Source: a virus. From it: a DNA stretch of 49,399 bases. The position numbers and the translations under genes are program-made. The notes under the pieces are model-generated. The model had not been told where the DNA came from, searched no databases, and worked only from the letters and a program-made list of their open reading frames with translations. The stretch spans positions 1-49,399 of the IMG/VR virus record IMGVR_UViG_3300002514_000012; one strand, given 5' to 3'. Of the stretch, positions 30,802 through 40,059 are shown piece by piece. Each line of letters starts with the position of its first letter. The first letter of the stretch is position 1.

Positions 30802-31539
30802 TTAATTAGTTTTAAGTCGGGTCAGATAATCATCATCTGACACGGGGGAGGCCTCTTCTCTGGACACAGAGGAGATAGTGCCTTGAACCGCTAGAGATTC
30901 AGCAATAACCTTAAGCTCTTCGTAATCCTCCAGCTTAACCAACGAAGAAAGGTCATGAAGCTCATCCATCCAGGTAGCGATTTCTGCGCTTGATCCTGCG
31001 GGGGAAGGCTTGGGTCGAGGAGCAGACTGCTCATACTTGGGCCACTGCCCCTCTTTATACATAATAATCTTGAAGTCGTGACCCTTTTCAAGGTCAGTAA
31101 TATCTCCATAGTCAGCATCCATAATGGTAGCAACGATTTTCTTAAAGAGAATCACACCTACCGAAAGGATTTTAACCTTAGTGGTCTCTCTGTCTACAAT
31201 GTTCATGTAGTATCTATCCCGTGCCTTAATTTGACGGGCAAGGTCCTGATCCTCGGTTTTACCTGTCTTCCATAGACCGAAGTAAAGGTCGCAGAGGGGG
31301 CAGCTTTCGCCTTGGGTTCTCCTGCAATGGAAGCTCTTCATCCTACCCTCCGTATCACGGACACGATGAAGTTTTGTCATCGAGTAGAAGTCTTGACCTT
31401 CCTCTTTGGGGGGAAGGACACGAACTGTGTTAGTCCCCTCAACTACTTGGAAGAAATTATTAATGAAACTGCCGTCAGCAGATCCTTGGTTTTGTAGGGA
31501 ATTATGAATTTCCCTGATTTTATCTAGATCAATAGCCAT
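30802..31539 (-). CDS. gp32-like single-stranded DNA-binding protein
   Basis: 245 residues. Zinc site residues His58, Cys72, Cys80 and Cys83 (spacing 14, 8, 3) parallel T4 gp32's His64, Cys77, Cys87, Cys90 (13, 10, 3). FYSMTKLHRVRD and VGVILFKKIV fit the gp32 OB-fold core and the C-terminus ends in a Ser/Asp-rich tail. It should coat ssDNA in replication and recombination with RecA. A GGAGACAAC ribosome-binding site precedes the ATG. Confidence 0.82.
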   Translation of the reverse strand: MAIDLDKIREIHNSLQNQGSADGSFINNFFQVVEGTNTVRVLPPKEEGQDFYSMTKLHRVRDTEGRMKSFHCRRTQGESCPLCDLYFGLWKTGKTEDQDLARQIKARDRYYMNIVDRETTKVKILSVGVILFKKIVATIMDADYGDITDLEKGHDFKIIMYKEGQWPKYEQSAPRPKPSPAGSSAEIATWMDELHDLSSLVKLEDYEELKVIAESLAVQGTISSVSREEASPVSDDDYLTRLKTN

Positions 31540-31551
31540 GTTGTCTCCTTA

Positions 31552-31992
31552 TTAGTTATAAAGTTTTAGTTCGGCTCGTTCGTTAGAAGCTAAGTGTACA
31601 AGCATATCTTTTTTCGCATAAAGGGCTTGCACTAATCCTTTAAGCGAAAGGTAAAGTTGATTAAGAGTAATAAGCTTATTACTCTTTTCCTCATAGTCTT
31701 CACTACTATTTACATAGTTCTCCATGTCTTTAGCAGTGGCTTTTTTTCCCGTAGATTTATACATATCCTGGCATTCGATAGACTTCATAGCCTTATACCT
31801 TTCCGTGTCATAAGTTCCACGATCCAGTCTAGCTTTAGCCTGAGATAATACAGCGTTCCAGTACGCATATTGGGAAGGTAGGTTTGCCATCTCTTGATTG
31901 AGATTATTCCTGTCTACCGCTGTCAATTCTTTTATTAGTATTGAAAAGTCTTCCCACTTAAAAGTATTTAAAAATTGTTCAAATTCGTTCAT
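31552..31992 (-). CDS. Hypothetical helical protein, possibly UvsY-like
   Basis: 146 residues, almost entirely helical. A basic motif (SQAKARLDRGTYDTERYKAM) is followed by TAKDMENYVNSSEDY and a final LYAKKDMLVHLASNERAE. The size, helical content and position between the ssDNA-binding protein and helicase would suit a recombination mediator like T4 UvsY, but no clear sequence match is seen. It overlaps the metallopeptidase gene by 4 bp. Confidence 0.6.
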   Translation of the reverse strand: MNEFEQFLNTFKWEDFSILIKELTAVDRNNLNQEMANLPSQYAYWNAVLSQAKARLDRGTYDTERYKAMKSIECQDMYKSTGKKATAKDMENYVNSSEDYEEKSNKLITLNQLYLSLKGLVQALYAKKDMLVHLASNERAELKLYN

Positions 31993-32363
31993 AGTAGTAG
32001 TTCTTTAGCTAGTTCGGGGTTGAGTCGAGCGAACATCATCATCGCTCGGGACATTGTTATAGTGATTTTTTCATTGGAAGCGTAAATAAATTCCTCATTT
32101 TCTCCTTCACCTTCTCCCCCCATCCCACAGAGTTCTAACAAGACATGGCAGATCTCATGGAAAAGGGTCTCACGGGCTGGTCCATCCTCCATCTTTTCTT
32201 CCATATGAATCTCGTAAGTATCAAAATCACAAGTGCCCCAGCAGTTAGTCTTGGCTGATTTAAGACCTTTTACTATTTTGATAGTAAATACAGCCCATCC
32301 AGCATTGACAGTTTGAAGAGTCTCATTAGTAGAGATGAGTTCAAAAATGTGGGTGGATTTCAT
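31989..32363 (-). CDS. Small zinc metallopeptidase (HExxH)
   Basis: 124 residues. ETLFHEICHVLLELCG has the HExxH zinc site (His69, Glu70, His73), in the ImmA/IrrE or SprT-like arrangement of phage proteins. The third ligand may be in EEFIYASNE. Substrate unknown; known relatives cleave repressors or act on DNA-protein links. It overlaps the helicase gene by 4 bp. Confidence 0.78.
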   Translation of the reverse strand: MKSTHIFELISTNETLQTVNAGWAVFTIKIVKGLKSAKTNCWGTCDFDTYEIHMEEKMEDGPARETLFHEICHVLLELCGMGGEGEGENEEFIYASNEKITITMSRAMMMFARLNPELAKELLL

Positions 32364-33643
32364 ATCGCAACCTCCTGCATTCTAAGTACACCATAATCGA
32401 CCTCCATAGGTACAATAAACCTCTGCCTACTGTTCCTAGACTTCATAACATACACCCTCATGGAGCCTTCATCAAACTCTTCCTCGGTCTGGTTAAGAGA
32501 TACCGCAAAATCGCAAGTTCTAATTTTACCATAGGCATCAGCCAACTCCGCATCGGTAATGAGTTTAACGGATCTACCTTGGCGATTAGTTTGGGTCGCT
32601 GTCCACACTAAGAAATCATGCTGCACAGCTAACCCTCTTAGCTCTTCCGCAATCCTCTGTTGGGCATGGTACTCCGCTAACACCTCTCTAGTGGGACGAA
32701 GAAGCTCTAAGTAATCTACCACTAATACATCAGGTTCAAAGTCTTCATAGTTTTTAAGCTGCACAAGAAGGGATCTAATATTATTAACAGAAGCATTCCC
32801 TGTAGGGAACTCCTTAATGATTAACTTACTATTCGGAAAATTGTTAGAGAATATGTCTAGACGCTCCTGAACGGAGGTGGGGTCTGTTCCAAGCCTGGAC
32901 TGCGGGATAAGGGTCATAACAGAATCAAACCTCTGTGCGATTTTATCCTCCGACATCTCCAAAGAAACATAAAGAACTTTTCGCCCCTCCATCATAGAAT
33001 CAACTGCTTGGTTAACTAGGAACAAAGACTTTCCTACCCCAGGAGGCGCAACCACCATGGACAACTCCTTAGATCCTAAACCCCCTTCCAGAGCATTGTT
33101 AAGAGAAGGGAGGAAAGTTTTAAACTTAGTCTTGGAGCTAACATCTAGCATCCTCCTCCAGCGGTCACTAAAATCCGTGAAATAGTTTTGTCCTGTATCA
33201 ACATCTCTACTAACGGTTAAAGCTTTGCGAACAACCTCCTCCGTTTCTTCAATCCTATCCTCCTTAATGAAGGTAACGCACTGAAGGATGGCTTGCTTCA
33301 TGGCTTCCTTCTTAGCGAAATCCTCAATAAGATCAAGGAAATACTCAGGGTTATCTAGAGAAGAAGTGTCTAAATTATTAATGCGGAAGAGTTCATCCTC
33401 AAAATCAGAGAGGAGTTCGCCATCTCTTTTCTGCGCTCTTACATCCTGAATAATAAAATCATCATTAGGAAGAGAATGATACTTCTCGTAATGCTTCTTT
33501 ACTACTCCAAAAAGAGTAGAGTGTGTAGGGTATTCAAAATAATTCCCTTTAACTAGGTTAACGATCTGAGCGTAGAAGTCTTTATTAGACTTGAGAAGAT
33601 ATAAAATACCCCTCTGGATATTTTCCGAGAAATTGTAAGCCAT
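32360..33643 (-). CDS. DnaB/gp41-like replicative helicase
   Basis: 427 residues. An N-terminal DnaB-N-like region, then the RecA-type motor: Walker A APPGVGKS (199-206), VLYVSLEMSEDKIAQRFDSVM, Walker B VLVVDYLELLRP, and the LRGLAVQHDFLVWTATQTNRQG segment. It would unwind the replication fork as a hexamer, with the adjoining ssDNA-binding protein. No primase gene is seen in this window. Confidence 0.88.
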   Translation of the reverse strand: MAYNFSENIQRGILYLLKSNKDFYAQIVNLVKGNYFEYPTHSTLFGVVKKHYEKYHSLPNDDFIIQDVRAQKRDGELLSDFEDELFRINNLDTSSLDNPEYFLDLIEDFAKKEAMKQAILQCVTFIKEDRIEETEEVVRKALTVSRDVDTGQNYFTDFSDRWRRMLDVSSKTKFKTFLPSLNNALEGGLGSKELSMVVAPPGVGKSLFLVNQAVDSMMEGRKVLYVSLEMSEDKIAQRFDSVMTLIPQSRLGTDPTSVQERLDIFSNNFPNSKLIIKEFPTGNASVNNIRSLLVQLKNYEDFEPDVLVVDYLELLRPTREVLAEYHAQQRIAEELRGLAVQHDFLVWTATQTNRQGRSVKLITDAELADAYGKIRTCDFAVSLNQTEEEFDEGSMRVYVMKSRNSRQRFIVPMEVDYGVLRMQEVAI

Positions 33644-33655
33644 CGTTGTTTTTTG

Positions 33656-34144
33656 TTATCCCTGAGAACGATCCACATTGGTCGTTCCCTGGGTAATGTT
33701 AGGTTTGTTTAGTATAAGGTCCGAAGCCTTGAGGTTCGAGTTATCATAGTGATCGCGCATGATTTTTCTAGCACTTTCGTTCTTTTCTGAGTTTTCTTTG
33801 TCTCCCATGTATCGAGCTACACCCTTTTTGGCCCAATGCTCATGGTTAATCTTCATTTCTGAGTAATGTCTCCACCCTTCGTTCTGCCTGTCTTCGGATT
33901 TTCTAGCCTCAGTGTTCTGCCACTCCTTAAAGTCCTGAACGGGGGCTTTCCTCCTACTAGCCTTTACAGAATGGAAATCAGTATCATTCCTATCAAAGTG
34001 AATGGTAGGGATTTGATCTCCGTAATACCTAGGAGATGATGCATCACAGTTTGGACACGGAATAGTATTCTCTGCCTTAGCGAAAGGAAAGTCCTCCTCC
34101 CATACCATATCACATTCCCTGCATATATAATCGTACTTAGCCAT
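33656..34144 (-). CDS. FmdB-like zinc-ribbon protein
   Basis: 162 residues. The first 35 residues are an FmdB-type zinc ribbon: YDYICRECDMVWE with Cys8 and Cys11, then PCPNC with Cys30 and Cys33. The rest is highly charged and hydrophilic with no domain seen. FmdB-like ribbons are often nucleic-acid or regulatory proteins. Here it precedes the helicase gene and may affect transcription or replication, which is inference. Confidence 0.75.
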   Translation of the reverse strand: MAKYDYICRECDMVWEEDFPFAKAENTIPCPNCDASSPRYYGDQIPTIHFDRNDTDFHSVKASRRKAPVQDFKEWQNTEARKSEDRQNEGWRHYSEMKINHEHWAKKGVARYMGDKENSEKNESARKIMRDHYDNSNLKASDLILNKPNITQGTTNVDRSQG

Positions 34145-34306
34145 TTAACCCAACCAGTTTATTAATGCGTAGATACCTACGAAGCCTAGAGTAGCGTAGA
34201 GGATAGCAAGCGCAATAGTTTCCCTTGTTACTTGATCGTCCCTTCTTTTAAAAGGTTTTCTTTTTACAAGAGGAGGGGTGTTGAATTGGTTCTTCTTTGA
34301 TTTCAT
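34145..34306 (-). CDS. Small single-span membrane protein
   Basis: 53 residues from the chosen ATG. A Lys/Arg-rich N-terminus (SKKNQFNTPPLVKRKPFKRRDDQ) precedes one membrane segment (IALAILYATLGFVGIYALINWL). A GAGGAG ribosome-binding site five bases before this ATG decides the start; a longer frame begins without any such site. Positive-inside topology puts the N-terminus in the cytoplasm. Function unknown. Confidence 0.65.
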   Translation of the reverse strand: MKSKKNQFNTPPLVKRKPFKRRDDQVTRETIALAILYATLGFVGIYALINWLG

Positions 34307-34369
34307 AGATTTCTCCTCAATAATTAGCTTTATCCCCTCCCACTCTATAAACTGCTTCCCCACGGGCAT

Positions 34370-34519
34370 CTACAGCAGAGGTGCTAGGATGTAAGCTACA
34401 CCACCTAAAAGACCTAAGCTAAACAAAATCTCAGCTAGGCTCATCCGATGCCCCATAAAGGGGACATTAAACCTATCCTTAAATAGGATAGACGAAACAA
34501 AATTCATTTTTTTAAACAT
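34370..34519 (-). CDS. Very short membrane protein (49 residues)
   Basis: Starts MFKKMNFVSSILFK and ends with a hydrophobic segment, LAEILFSLGLLGGVAYILAPLL. GGAGA eight bases before the ATG and the position between the reductase and the other small membrane protein support a real gene. The two adjacent small membrane proteins might act together; nothing further can be assigned. Confidence 0.6.
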   Translation of the reverse strand: MFKKMNFVSSILFKDRFNVPFMGHRMSLAEILFSLGLLGGVAYILAPLL

Positions 34520-34537
34520 ATATAATCTCCATTCTAG

Positions 34538-36442
34538 TTAACACTGACCTTCAACCATTGAACAACTATCACCAGTTGCAGTTGCCTGTGGGTTGTCAGG
34601 TCCCATCATATATTTAGTAATGTTTTCCTCAGTTAAGGGTATTGCCTCTAAAGGCTCGTTCCCCTTTGAGCCAGCCCTGTATACTGTTAAGCCCTTCAGG
34701 TAAGGTGCGTAGTCCAAAGCCGCTTGTGAGAACTCCTCGGTTGAAGAGTCCGCAGGGAGGTTAATCGTCTTAGAGATACACGAATCAATAAACTTTTGCA
34801 CAGTAGCTTGAACTTTTATGTGGTCTTCAGGGGTTACATCATAAGCTCCCACAAAATTATCTAAGGGTAAGCCTAAATCGTAATACTCTTGAAACAAGGG
34901 GTCCACTACCAACTGCTCCTTCCATGTGTTAGCGTGTCGGTATCTTCTATTATACATAGCTGAGAAGATGGGCTCCAGACCGCTAGAAACCCCATGCAGC
35001 ATACTAATAGTACCACAAGGAGGTATAGTAAGCATGACAGCATTTCTAATACCGTGCCTCTTGATAAGCATTCTGATCCTAGCAGGGAGCGTTTTTGCGT
35101 AATCTTCATTTAAGTATTTCTTATAATCGAACTCGGCAAAAGGAGTCTTATCCCTAGCCAAGTAGATAGACATTTTATATGCCTCGTCACGGATAGTGCT
35201 GAAGAGCCTCTCAAGAAACTCCAAACATTTTTCATCACCATAGCGAATGCCTAATTTAATAAACATATAATGTAGACCAGTAACCCCCAACCCAATTCGC
35301 CTAGACTTTTGGGCAACCTTTTTGCACTCATCCGTAGGGAAAGTATTAACTGTCAATACATTATCTAGAAACCTAACCCCTGTCCTAACGGTACGGGCTA
35401 ACCTCTTCCAGTCTACATCACTTCCATCATCCAATACCATGTTGCTAAGATTAATATTCCCCAAGCAACAATTCCCATAAGATGGCAAAGAGATTTCCCC
35501 ACAGGGATTAGTTGAATCAAGTTTTTCAAAGTACGAAACATTTGTATATTTATTTGCTAGGTCTATGTTGTAGATCCCTGGGTCTCCTGTTTCAACAGAG
35601 TTCTTCCAGATAACTTCCCATAATTTACGAGCCTTAATATCTCGTTGGCAAATGATCTCGAATTCATCTTCCCAATGAACCTTATAAAAATTATTAGCTC
35701 TTTGCAGTACATCCTCTTCATCCAGTCCGATAACTTGAATGTGTTCCTTAAGCCCCTGCTTACCGTTAGTTACAGCTACATCAAACGCATGATACTCTTT
35801 GTTGTTAAAAGTAAAATACCAATCCTCATCTAACTCAATTGCTTCTAAGAACCTTTCAGTAATAGCTACGGAGATATTGAAATTGTTGAGTTCTCCTTTG
35901 TCAAGTTTAACATGGAGGAAATCAAGCAAGTCTGGATGAGTAACATTAAGGATACCCATAAGAGCAGTCCTCCTATTCTTTCCCGCTCGTACATGTTCAC
36001 CTACCTCATTAATCATTTTAAGAACCGAAACTGATCCAGGGGCTGAATTAGTTACGCTTCCAATGTCATCTCCCTTAGGTCGAATCTTTGAAACATTAAA
36101 CCCTACTCCTCCACCTGCACAGGAGATCTTGTACATATCCATGACAGTTTTTCCAATGGAATCAACACTATCCTCTGGAATAATAACATAGCAGTTAAGC
36201 AAATTATGATTCCCACGGTTGCGACCAGCACCAAAGATAATTCTACCCCCTGGAATAAGGTCCCCAGAACCGACCGCATCATAGATTGCTTTTTCAATTT
36301 TTTCTTTGTCCTCATCCTTCTCTGCTGAAGCGACGATGTGAGCAATCACTTTGGCTCTATCACTCCATTTGGTTTCGCCAGGATACGCATACCGTTCTTC
36401 AAAAATTTCCTGTCCTAGTTTATTTAATTGCGCCAATGCCAT
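34538..36442 (-). CDS. nrdJ: Class II (B12-dependent) ribonucleotide reductase
   Basis: 634 residues. Active-site N312-x-C314-x-E316 (NPCGEI), redox cysteines Cys84 and Cys325, PPCGTISMLHGVSSGLEP phosphate-binding loop and a C-terminal Cys627/Cys634 pair that would relay electrons. The segment LPADSSTEEFSQAALDYAPYLKGLTVYRAGSKGNEPLE is typical of NrdJ. It reduces ribonucleotides using adenosylcobalamin and needs no separate radical subunit, none being found here. It lies upstream of the FmdB/helicase group. Confidence 0.88.
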   Translation of the reverse strand: MALAQLNKLGQEIFEERYAYPGETKWSDRAKVIAHIVASAEKDEDKEKIEKAIYDAVGSGDLIPGGRIIFGAGRNRGNHNLLNCYVIIPEDSVDSIGKTVMDMYKISCAGGGVGFNVSKIRPKGDDIGSVTNSAPGSVSVLKMINEVGEHVRAGKNRRTALMGILNVTHPDLLDFLHVKLDKGELNNFNISVAITERFLEAIELDEDWYFTFNNKEYHAFDVAVTNGKQGLKEHIQVIGLDEEDVLQRANNFYKVHWEDEFEIICQRDIKARKLWEVIWKNSVETGDPGIYNIDLANKYTNVSYFEKLDSTNPCGEISLPSYGNCCLGNINLSNMVLDDGSDVDWKRLARTVRTGVRFLDNVLTVNTFPTDECKKVAQKSRRIGLGVTGLHYMFIKLGIRYGDEKCLEFLERLFSTIRDEAYKMSIYLARDKTPFAEFDYKKYLNEDYAKTLPARIRMLIKRHGIRNAVMLTIPPCGTISMLHGVSSGLEPIFSAMYNRRYRHANTWKEQLVVDPLFQEYYDLGLPLDNFVGAYDVTPEDHIKVQATVQKFIDSCISKTINLPADSSTEEFSQAALDYAPYLKGLTVYRAGSKGNEPLEAIPLTEENITKYMMGPDNPQATATGDSCSMVEGQC

Positions 36443-36444
36443 GT

Positions 36445-38016
36445 CTATTTCTCCAGTATGTTTGAGGTCCCTAGCTCTTTGATTATAGAGAGACGAGGGG
36501 AAGAATCCAAAAGGGTTTTAAGATATTTATTATGTGTAATAACAAAAACAGTTTTGTCCTTCTTAATTTCTTGTAATAAGTTATAAAGTCCTTGTACCCC
36601 TTCCTCATCCAGATTCTCAGCAACTTCATCAAAGAAGAGTAGGTTGCACTGGTGCTTATCAGTGAAGAGAAGGAGGTCTTTTAGTGCTAATAATACAGCA
36701 AGATTAATCTTCCGTTTCTCCCCGCCTGATAAAGATATGTAGGGGATGATAGAGCCATTAGTCTCTATTTTTTCAGACAGTTCCTCATCAAACTCCACAA
36801 AATATTTGTTTTCAGATAGATAGGAAAGGTAATAATTGCTCCTTTTATTAAAATAATCAAGTATATTTCGTATAATATATTTAACTATCCCATGTTCAGA
36901 GAAAGCTTTCTCCCAAAATCGCATAACTTCGTAGGAGGTTTTATTCTCAACTTTTACACCCTCTGCTTTATTGATTTTTTCTTTAAGAGTATCCTTAAGG
37001 GACAAATAATTAGAAGAATCCCTACAGAGATCTCGGTACTCTAAGAACGATGAGTACTCCGAAGAGCTAATTTTTACCTCAGGTATGGAAGCTTCTTGAT
37101 CCTTAACAGAATTTCTAGTCTCAGAAATAACTAAGCTTACTGCATCAATCTCTTTTTCTATCTTAGTATCCGTTCTGTTAGTTAAAACCTGCTCACAGTC
37201 GGGACACCTTCTGTCCTCTAAGGGTATATTTAGTTCTTCTTTAAGAAGGGACACTCTTTCTAACATCGAATCCACGCTCCTGTTTTGTTGAGAAATCTCA
37301 TACCGTATCTCAGAGCGAGAGCGTTCCTCTCTAATGATATCCTGAAGATTAAGATCTAAAGGGTAATCTTTATGTTGCTCTTTAGCTTTATTTATAAGAG
37401 CTACCTTGTTATTTATATCAGAAATAGTGCTTTGATGCTCTAGTATAATAGCATCTTGCTTCTTCATCTCCTGATAAAACTGAGACTTGTGAGACTTTAT
37501 TCGGTCGCGCATCTTAAACATCTCATCCAGATTCAGAAAATTTCTAATGATTACACGCTTATCGTCAGCAGAGCAATCTAAAAAACTTACAGTAGATGCT
37601 TGCCCAAAGAACATGGAAGCTAGTAAAACTTTGTGGTTAATATTTAGGGTCTCATTAATAAGCTCTTGCGTAGCGGTCACACTCTCTTGTGTGAGATCTT
37701 CTTTGCCTATAAAGAACTCTAACTTAGTTGGCTTTTTGTACCTCCTAATGCGGATATCATTATTTAACTCTATCTCCACCATGCATTTGCGTTTAGCTTT
37801 ATTATTTACTAGGGTGTCCTCAGTAGACTTGCGTATAGTTTTACCTGTTAAAGCAAAGAAGACAGCCTCTACAAGAACGCTCTTTCCAGCACCGTTAGAT
37901 CCCCCCGTGTCCTTATTCTTTCCTTTGATTACCGTAATACCTTCATAGGAAGAGAAATCTATAGTGGCATCCCGAAAAGAATAAAAATTCTCAATGCGTA
38001 ACTGCTTAATCTTCAT
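36445..38016 (-). CDS. Rad50/SbcC/gp46-like recombination ATPase
   Basis: 523 residues. Walker A GGSNGAGKS (Lys45) at the N-terminus, coiled coil around a zinc-hook C271-P-D-C274, ABC signature YISLSGGEKRK, Walker B LLFFDEVAENLDEEG. The coiled coils are short as in phage gp46. It pairs with the gp47-like nuclease overlapping upstream by 11 bp, to process DNA ends for recombination. Confidence 0.9.
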   Translation of the reverse strand: MKIKQLRIENFYSFRDATIDFSSYEGITVIKGKNKDTGGSNGAGKSVLVEAVFFALTGKTIRKSTEDTLVNNKAKRKCMVEIELNNDIRIRRYKKPTKLEFFIGKEDLTQESVTATQELINETLNINHKVLLASMFFGQASTVSFLDCSADDKRVIIRNFLNLDEMFKMRDRIKSHKSQFYQEMKKQDAIILEHQSTISDINNKVALINKAKEQHKDYPLDLNLQDIIREERSRSEIRYEISQQNRSVDSMLERVSLLKEELNIPLEDRRCPDCEQVLTNRTDTKIEKEIDAVSLVISETRNSVKDQEASIPEVKISSSEYSSFLEYRDLCRDSSNYLSLKDTLKEKINKAEGVKVENKTSYEVMRFWEKAFSEHGIVKYIIRNILDYFNKRSNYYLSYLSENKYFVEFDEELSEKIETNGSIIPYISLSGGEKRKINLAVLLALKDLLLFTDKHQCNLLFFDEVAENLDEEGVQGLYNLLQEIKKDKTVFVITHNKYLKTLLDSSPRLSIIKELGTSNILEK

Positions 38017-38977
38017 GCTTTAGTAGGCTGTACCCTTCCATAATATCCTCACGCTTCAGGTTTGTCTGAGCAGCATCAATATAATCTTCAACAATCATTT
38101 CATTTATAGAAAACAAATCCCGTTTCGGTTGATAAGAACTTAAATGATCTTCATCAAAGGAGGGCTTCCATTTTATATCCAAGAAGCCTACTTCCAATTC
38201 ATCATAAGGTATGGGGGAAGCATCACTATCAATAAGTATTCGGAGTAGAGTAAACCAGTTGGGATCGTTAATATATTCTAACTTGTCTGCAATCTGGCTG
38301 TGATCTACAACAAGATGCCTTGGCCCACTTTTTACTGGTTTAAACTCTACAGATCCATCTGAGTATAGGAGTCCGTAGAGGTTTTCTTTTCCACACTCTC
38401 CGAAGTTGGTAGTATAAGGGGTTCCGAGGATAGTAACATTATCTTTTTGAGAATACTTATGAATGTGTCCCAAATAAGTACATGTAGTAAAATTACCAAG
38501 CATGATATGAAAATCAGCGTCCCCCACGGAATTAAGGCAACCACTGTAACCAAAGTGGCCGAATACCGTATAGCCTGGAGTGATAGATTCCAAGTGTCTT
38601 TTAATTGTTTCTTCATTTTCATAATGAGGGATAAATGCCCTCTTTGTTTTGTAATCAAACCATGTTTGAGTAACCACCTTAGCGTGATAACTAAAGAGGC
38701 TTAAGGCTGTAACACCATCGTCAGCTTTGGTCTCACTATCATGATTTCCTCGTAAAATAATTAGAGGTATTCTTTTTTCGTAAAGAAAATCAACAACCTC
38801 TTTTAGAGCAAGGAGTACCGTAGGAGTAGGCTTCCTATGCATCATTAGGTCTCCCAAGATAATCACCTCTTCAGGTTCCTCCTCTATTATGATACTCAAT
38901 ACGCATCGAGTTTGAGCCTTTAAAATCCCCAACGGCTTAGTATTAAAATGAAGATCTGTTAATAATAAAGTTTTCAT
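38006..38977 (-). CDS. Mre11/SbcD/gp47-like nuclease
   Basis: 323 residues. The metallophosphoesterase motifs appear in order: LTDLHF (Asp8, His10), ILGDLMMH, LRGNHDSE, HFGYSG and LGHIHKY. It degrades DNA ends with its ATPase partner, whose gene overlaps it by 11 bp. The tail (from about 240) is the partner-binding region. Confidence 0.9.
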   Translation of the reverse strand: MKTLLLTDLHFNTKPLGILKAQTRCVLSIIIEEEPEEVIILGDLMMHRKPTPTVLLALKEVVDFLYEKRIPLIILRGNHDSETKADDGVTALSLFSYHAKVVTQTWFDYKTKRAFIPHYENEETIKRHLESITPGYTVFGHFGYSGCLNSVGDADFHIMLGNFTTCTYLGHIHKYSQKDNVTILGTPYTTNFGECGKENLYGLLYSDGSVEFKPVKSGPRHLVVDHSQIADKLEYINDPNWFTLLRILIDSDASPIPYDELEVGFLDIKWKPSFDEDHLSSYQPKRDLFSINEMIVEDYIDAAQTNLKREDIMEGYSLLKHED

Positions 38978-40059
38978 ACAATCTTTCCCTCTTTAAATTC
39001 AACAGGGGCTCCTTCACCAAATGATCCCCCTATCTCTAAATCAATACTAAAAGGTACATCAAAGTGTATATTAAAGTGCTTCTTGATATAAGGATAATTA
39101 ACTAACTCATCGTATACAATTTCGCATACTATAGACTCCTCCTCATGAGGACAAACTATCTCAATACTATCGTGTACAGTTGAGACTATTCGAGCAGAGA
39201 GGTTATCATTAAGAAAACGACGAGAGATACCCAATAAACCACACAACAGGATATCAGATGCGGTACTTTGAATGGTAAAATTGAGTCCTTGCCTGAACGC
39301 ACGGTTGATGACAGAAAAATCAGAAGACCCCACATCAGGCAGGTTCCTACGCCTCCCAAAAATAGTATACGCATATCCATTATCCTTTATAAAGTTATTA
39401 ACAAATTCCATGTACACAAAGACTCCTGGGTACACATCTTTGTAGCTATCAATAATATGTTCAGCCCTTTTCATAGGGATCCGCATGGTTTCAGCGAGAT
39501 TAAAGGGTCCTCCCCCATACACAATTAAGAACGAAACGGTCTTGGCGATTTGTCGTTCCTCTTTGGTAATCTTCTCCTTGTTAAATAGGAGCTTCGCAGT
39601 ATAGGTGTGGAGATCTTGCCCAGAGTTAAAAGCGTTTTGCATATTCCCCTCCTTGGCTACATGGGCTAAAACTCTAAGCTCCATGGCTGCGTAATCGACC
39701 GTGACGAAAGAATTTCCTGGAGGAGCTACGAAGATACTTCTGATGTTGGTGGAGGTCTCTCTTGGTAAGGTGTGGAAAGACACGCCCATAGGTTTAGCCG
39801 CATTATATGCAGCGCAACTTAAGCGACCAGTAGCTGTCCCGTCTAGTCTGTAATCTACATACACTTTATCAGAGCCATTGTACTCCAAAGCGTTCTGGGT
39901 TCCTTTGATGTAAGTTTTCTCTAGCTTCTGAGACTTGCGTAGCTCTAAGAAAGAACTTAGGAAATCCCTAGCAGCGTGTAGTTCTTTAGTAGACTTAGCC
40001 TCGATTACAGACTTGCTAATCCTCTTCCCCTCATCCCTGTGATTCCACTTTTTACCCAT
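38974..40059 (-). CDS. Family A DNA polymerase, polymerase domain (third piece)
   Basis: 361 residues. Palm motif A VTVDYAAMELRVLAH (Asp122), O-helix R169-x3-K173-x3-F177-x3-Y181 as in Klenow R754/K758/F762/Y766, and motif C TVHDSIE (His296, Asp297). No exonuclease domain is present; the two preceding genes supply it. Start ATG overlaps the previous stop by 8 bp (ATGGGTAA) with only a weak GAG-type ribosome-binding site. The polymerase core appears complete from thumb onward. Confidence 0.9.
   Translation of the reverse strand: MGKKWNHRDEGKRISKSVIEAKSTKELHAARDFLSSFLELRKSQKLEKTYIKGTQNALEYNGSDKVYVDYRLDGTATGRLSCAAYNAAKPMGVSFHTLPRETSTNIRSIFVAPPGNSFVTVDYAAMELRVLAHVAKEGNMQNAFNSGQDLHTYTAKLLFNKEKITKEERQIAKTVSFLIVYGGGPFNLAETMRIPMKRAEHIIDSYKDVYPGVFVYMEFVNNFIKDNGYAYTIFGRRRNLPDVGSSDFSVINRAFRQGLNFTIQSTASDILLCGLLGISRRFLNDNLSARIVSTVHDSIEIVCPHEEESIVCEIVYDELVNYPYIKKHFNIHFDVPFSIDLEIGGSFGEGAPVEFKEGKIV

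Noticed and set aside
37547-37948. 133-codon open frame on the plus strand
   Set aside because: Antisense to the Rad50-like gene, whose domains are clear, so it is a shadow.
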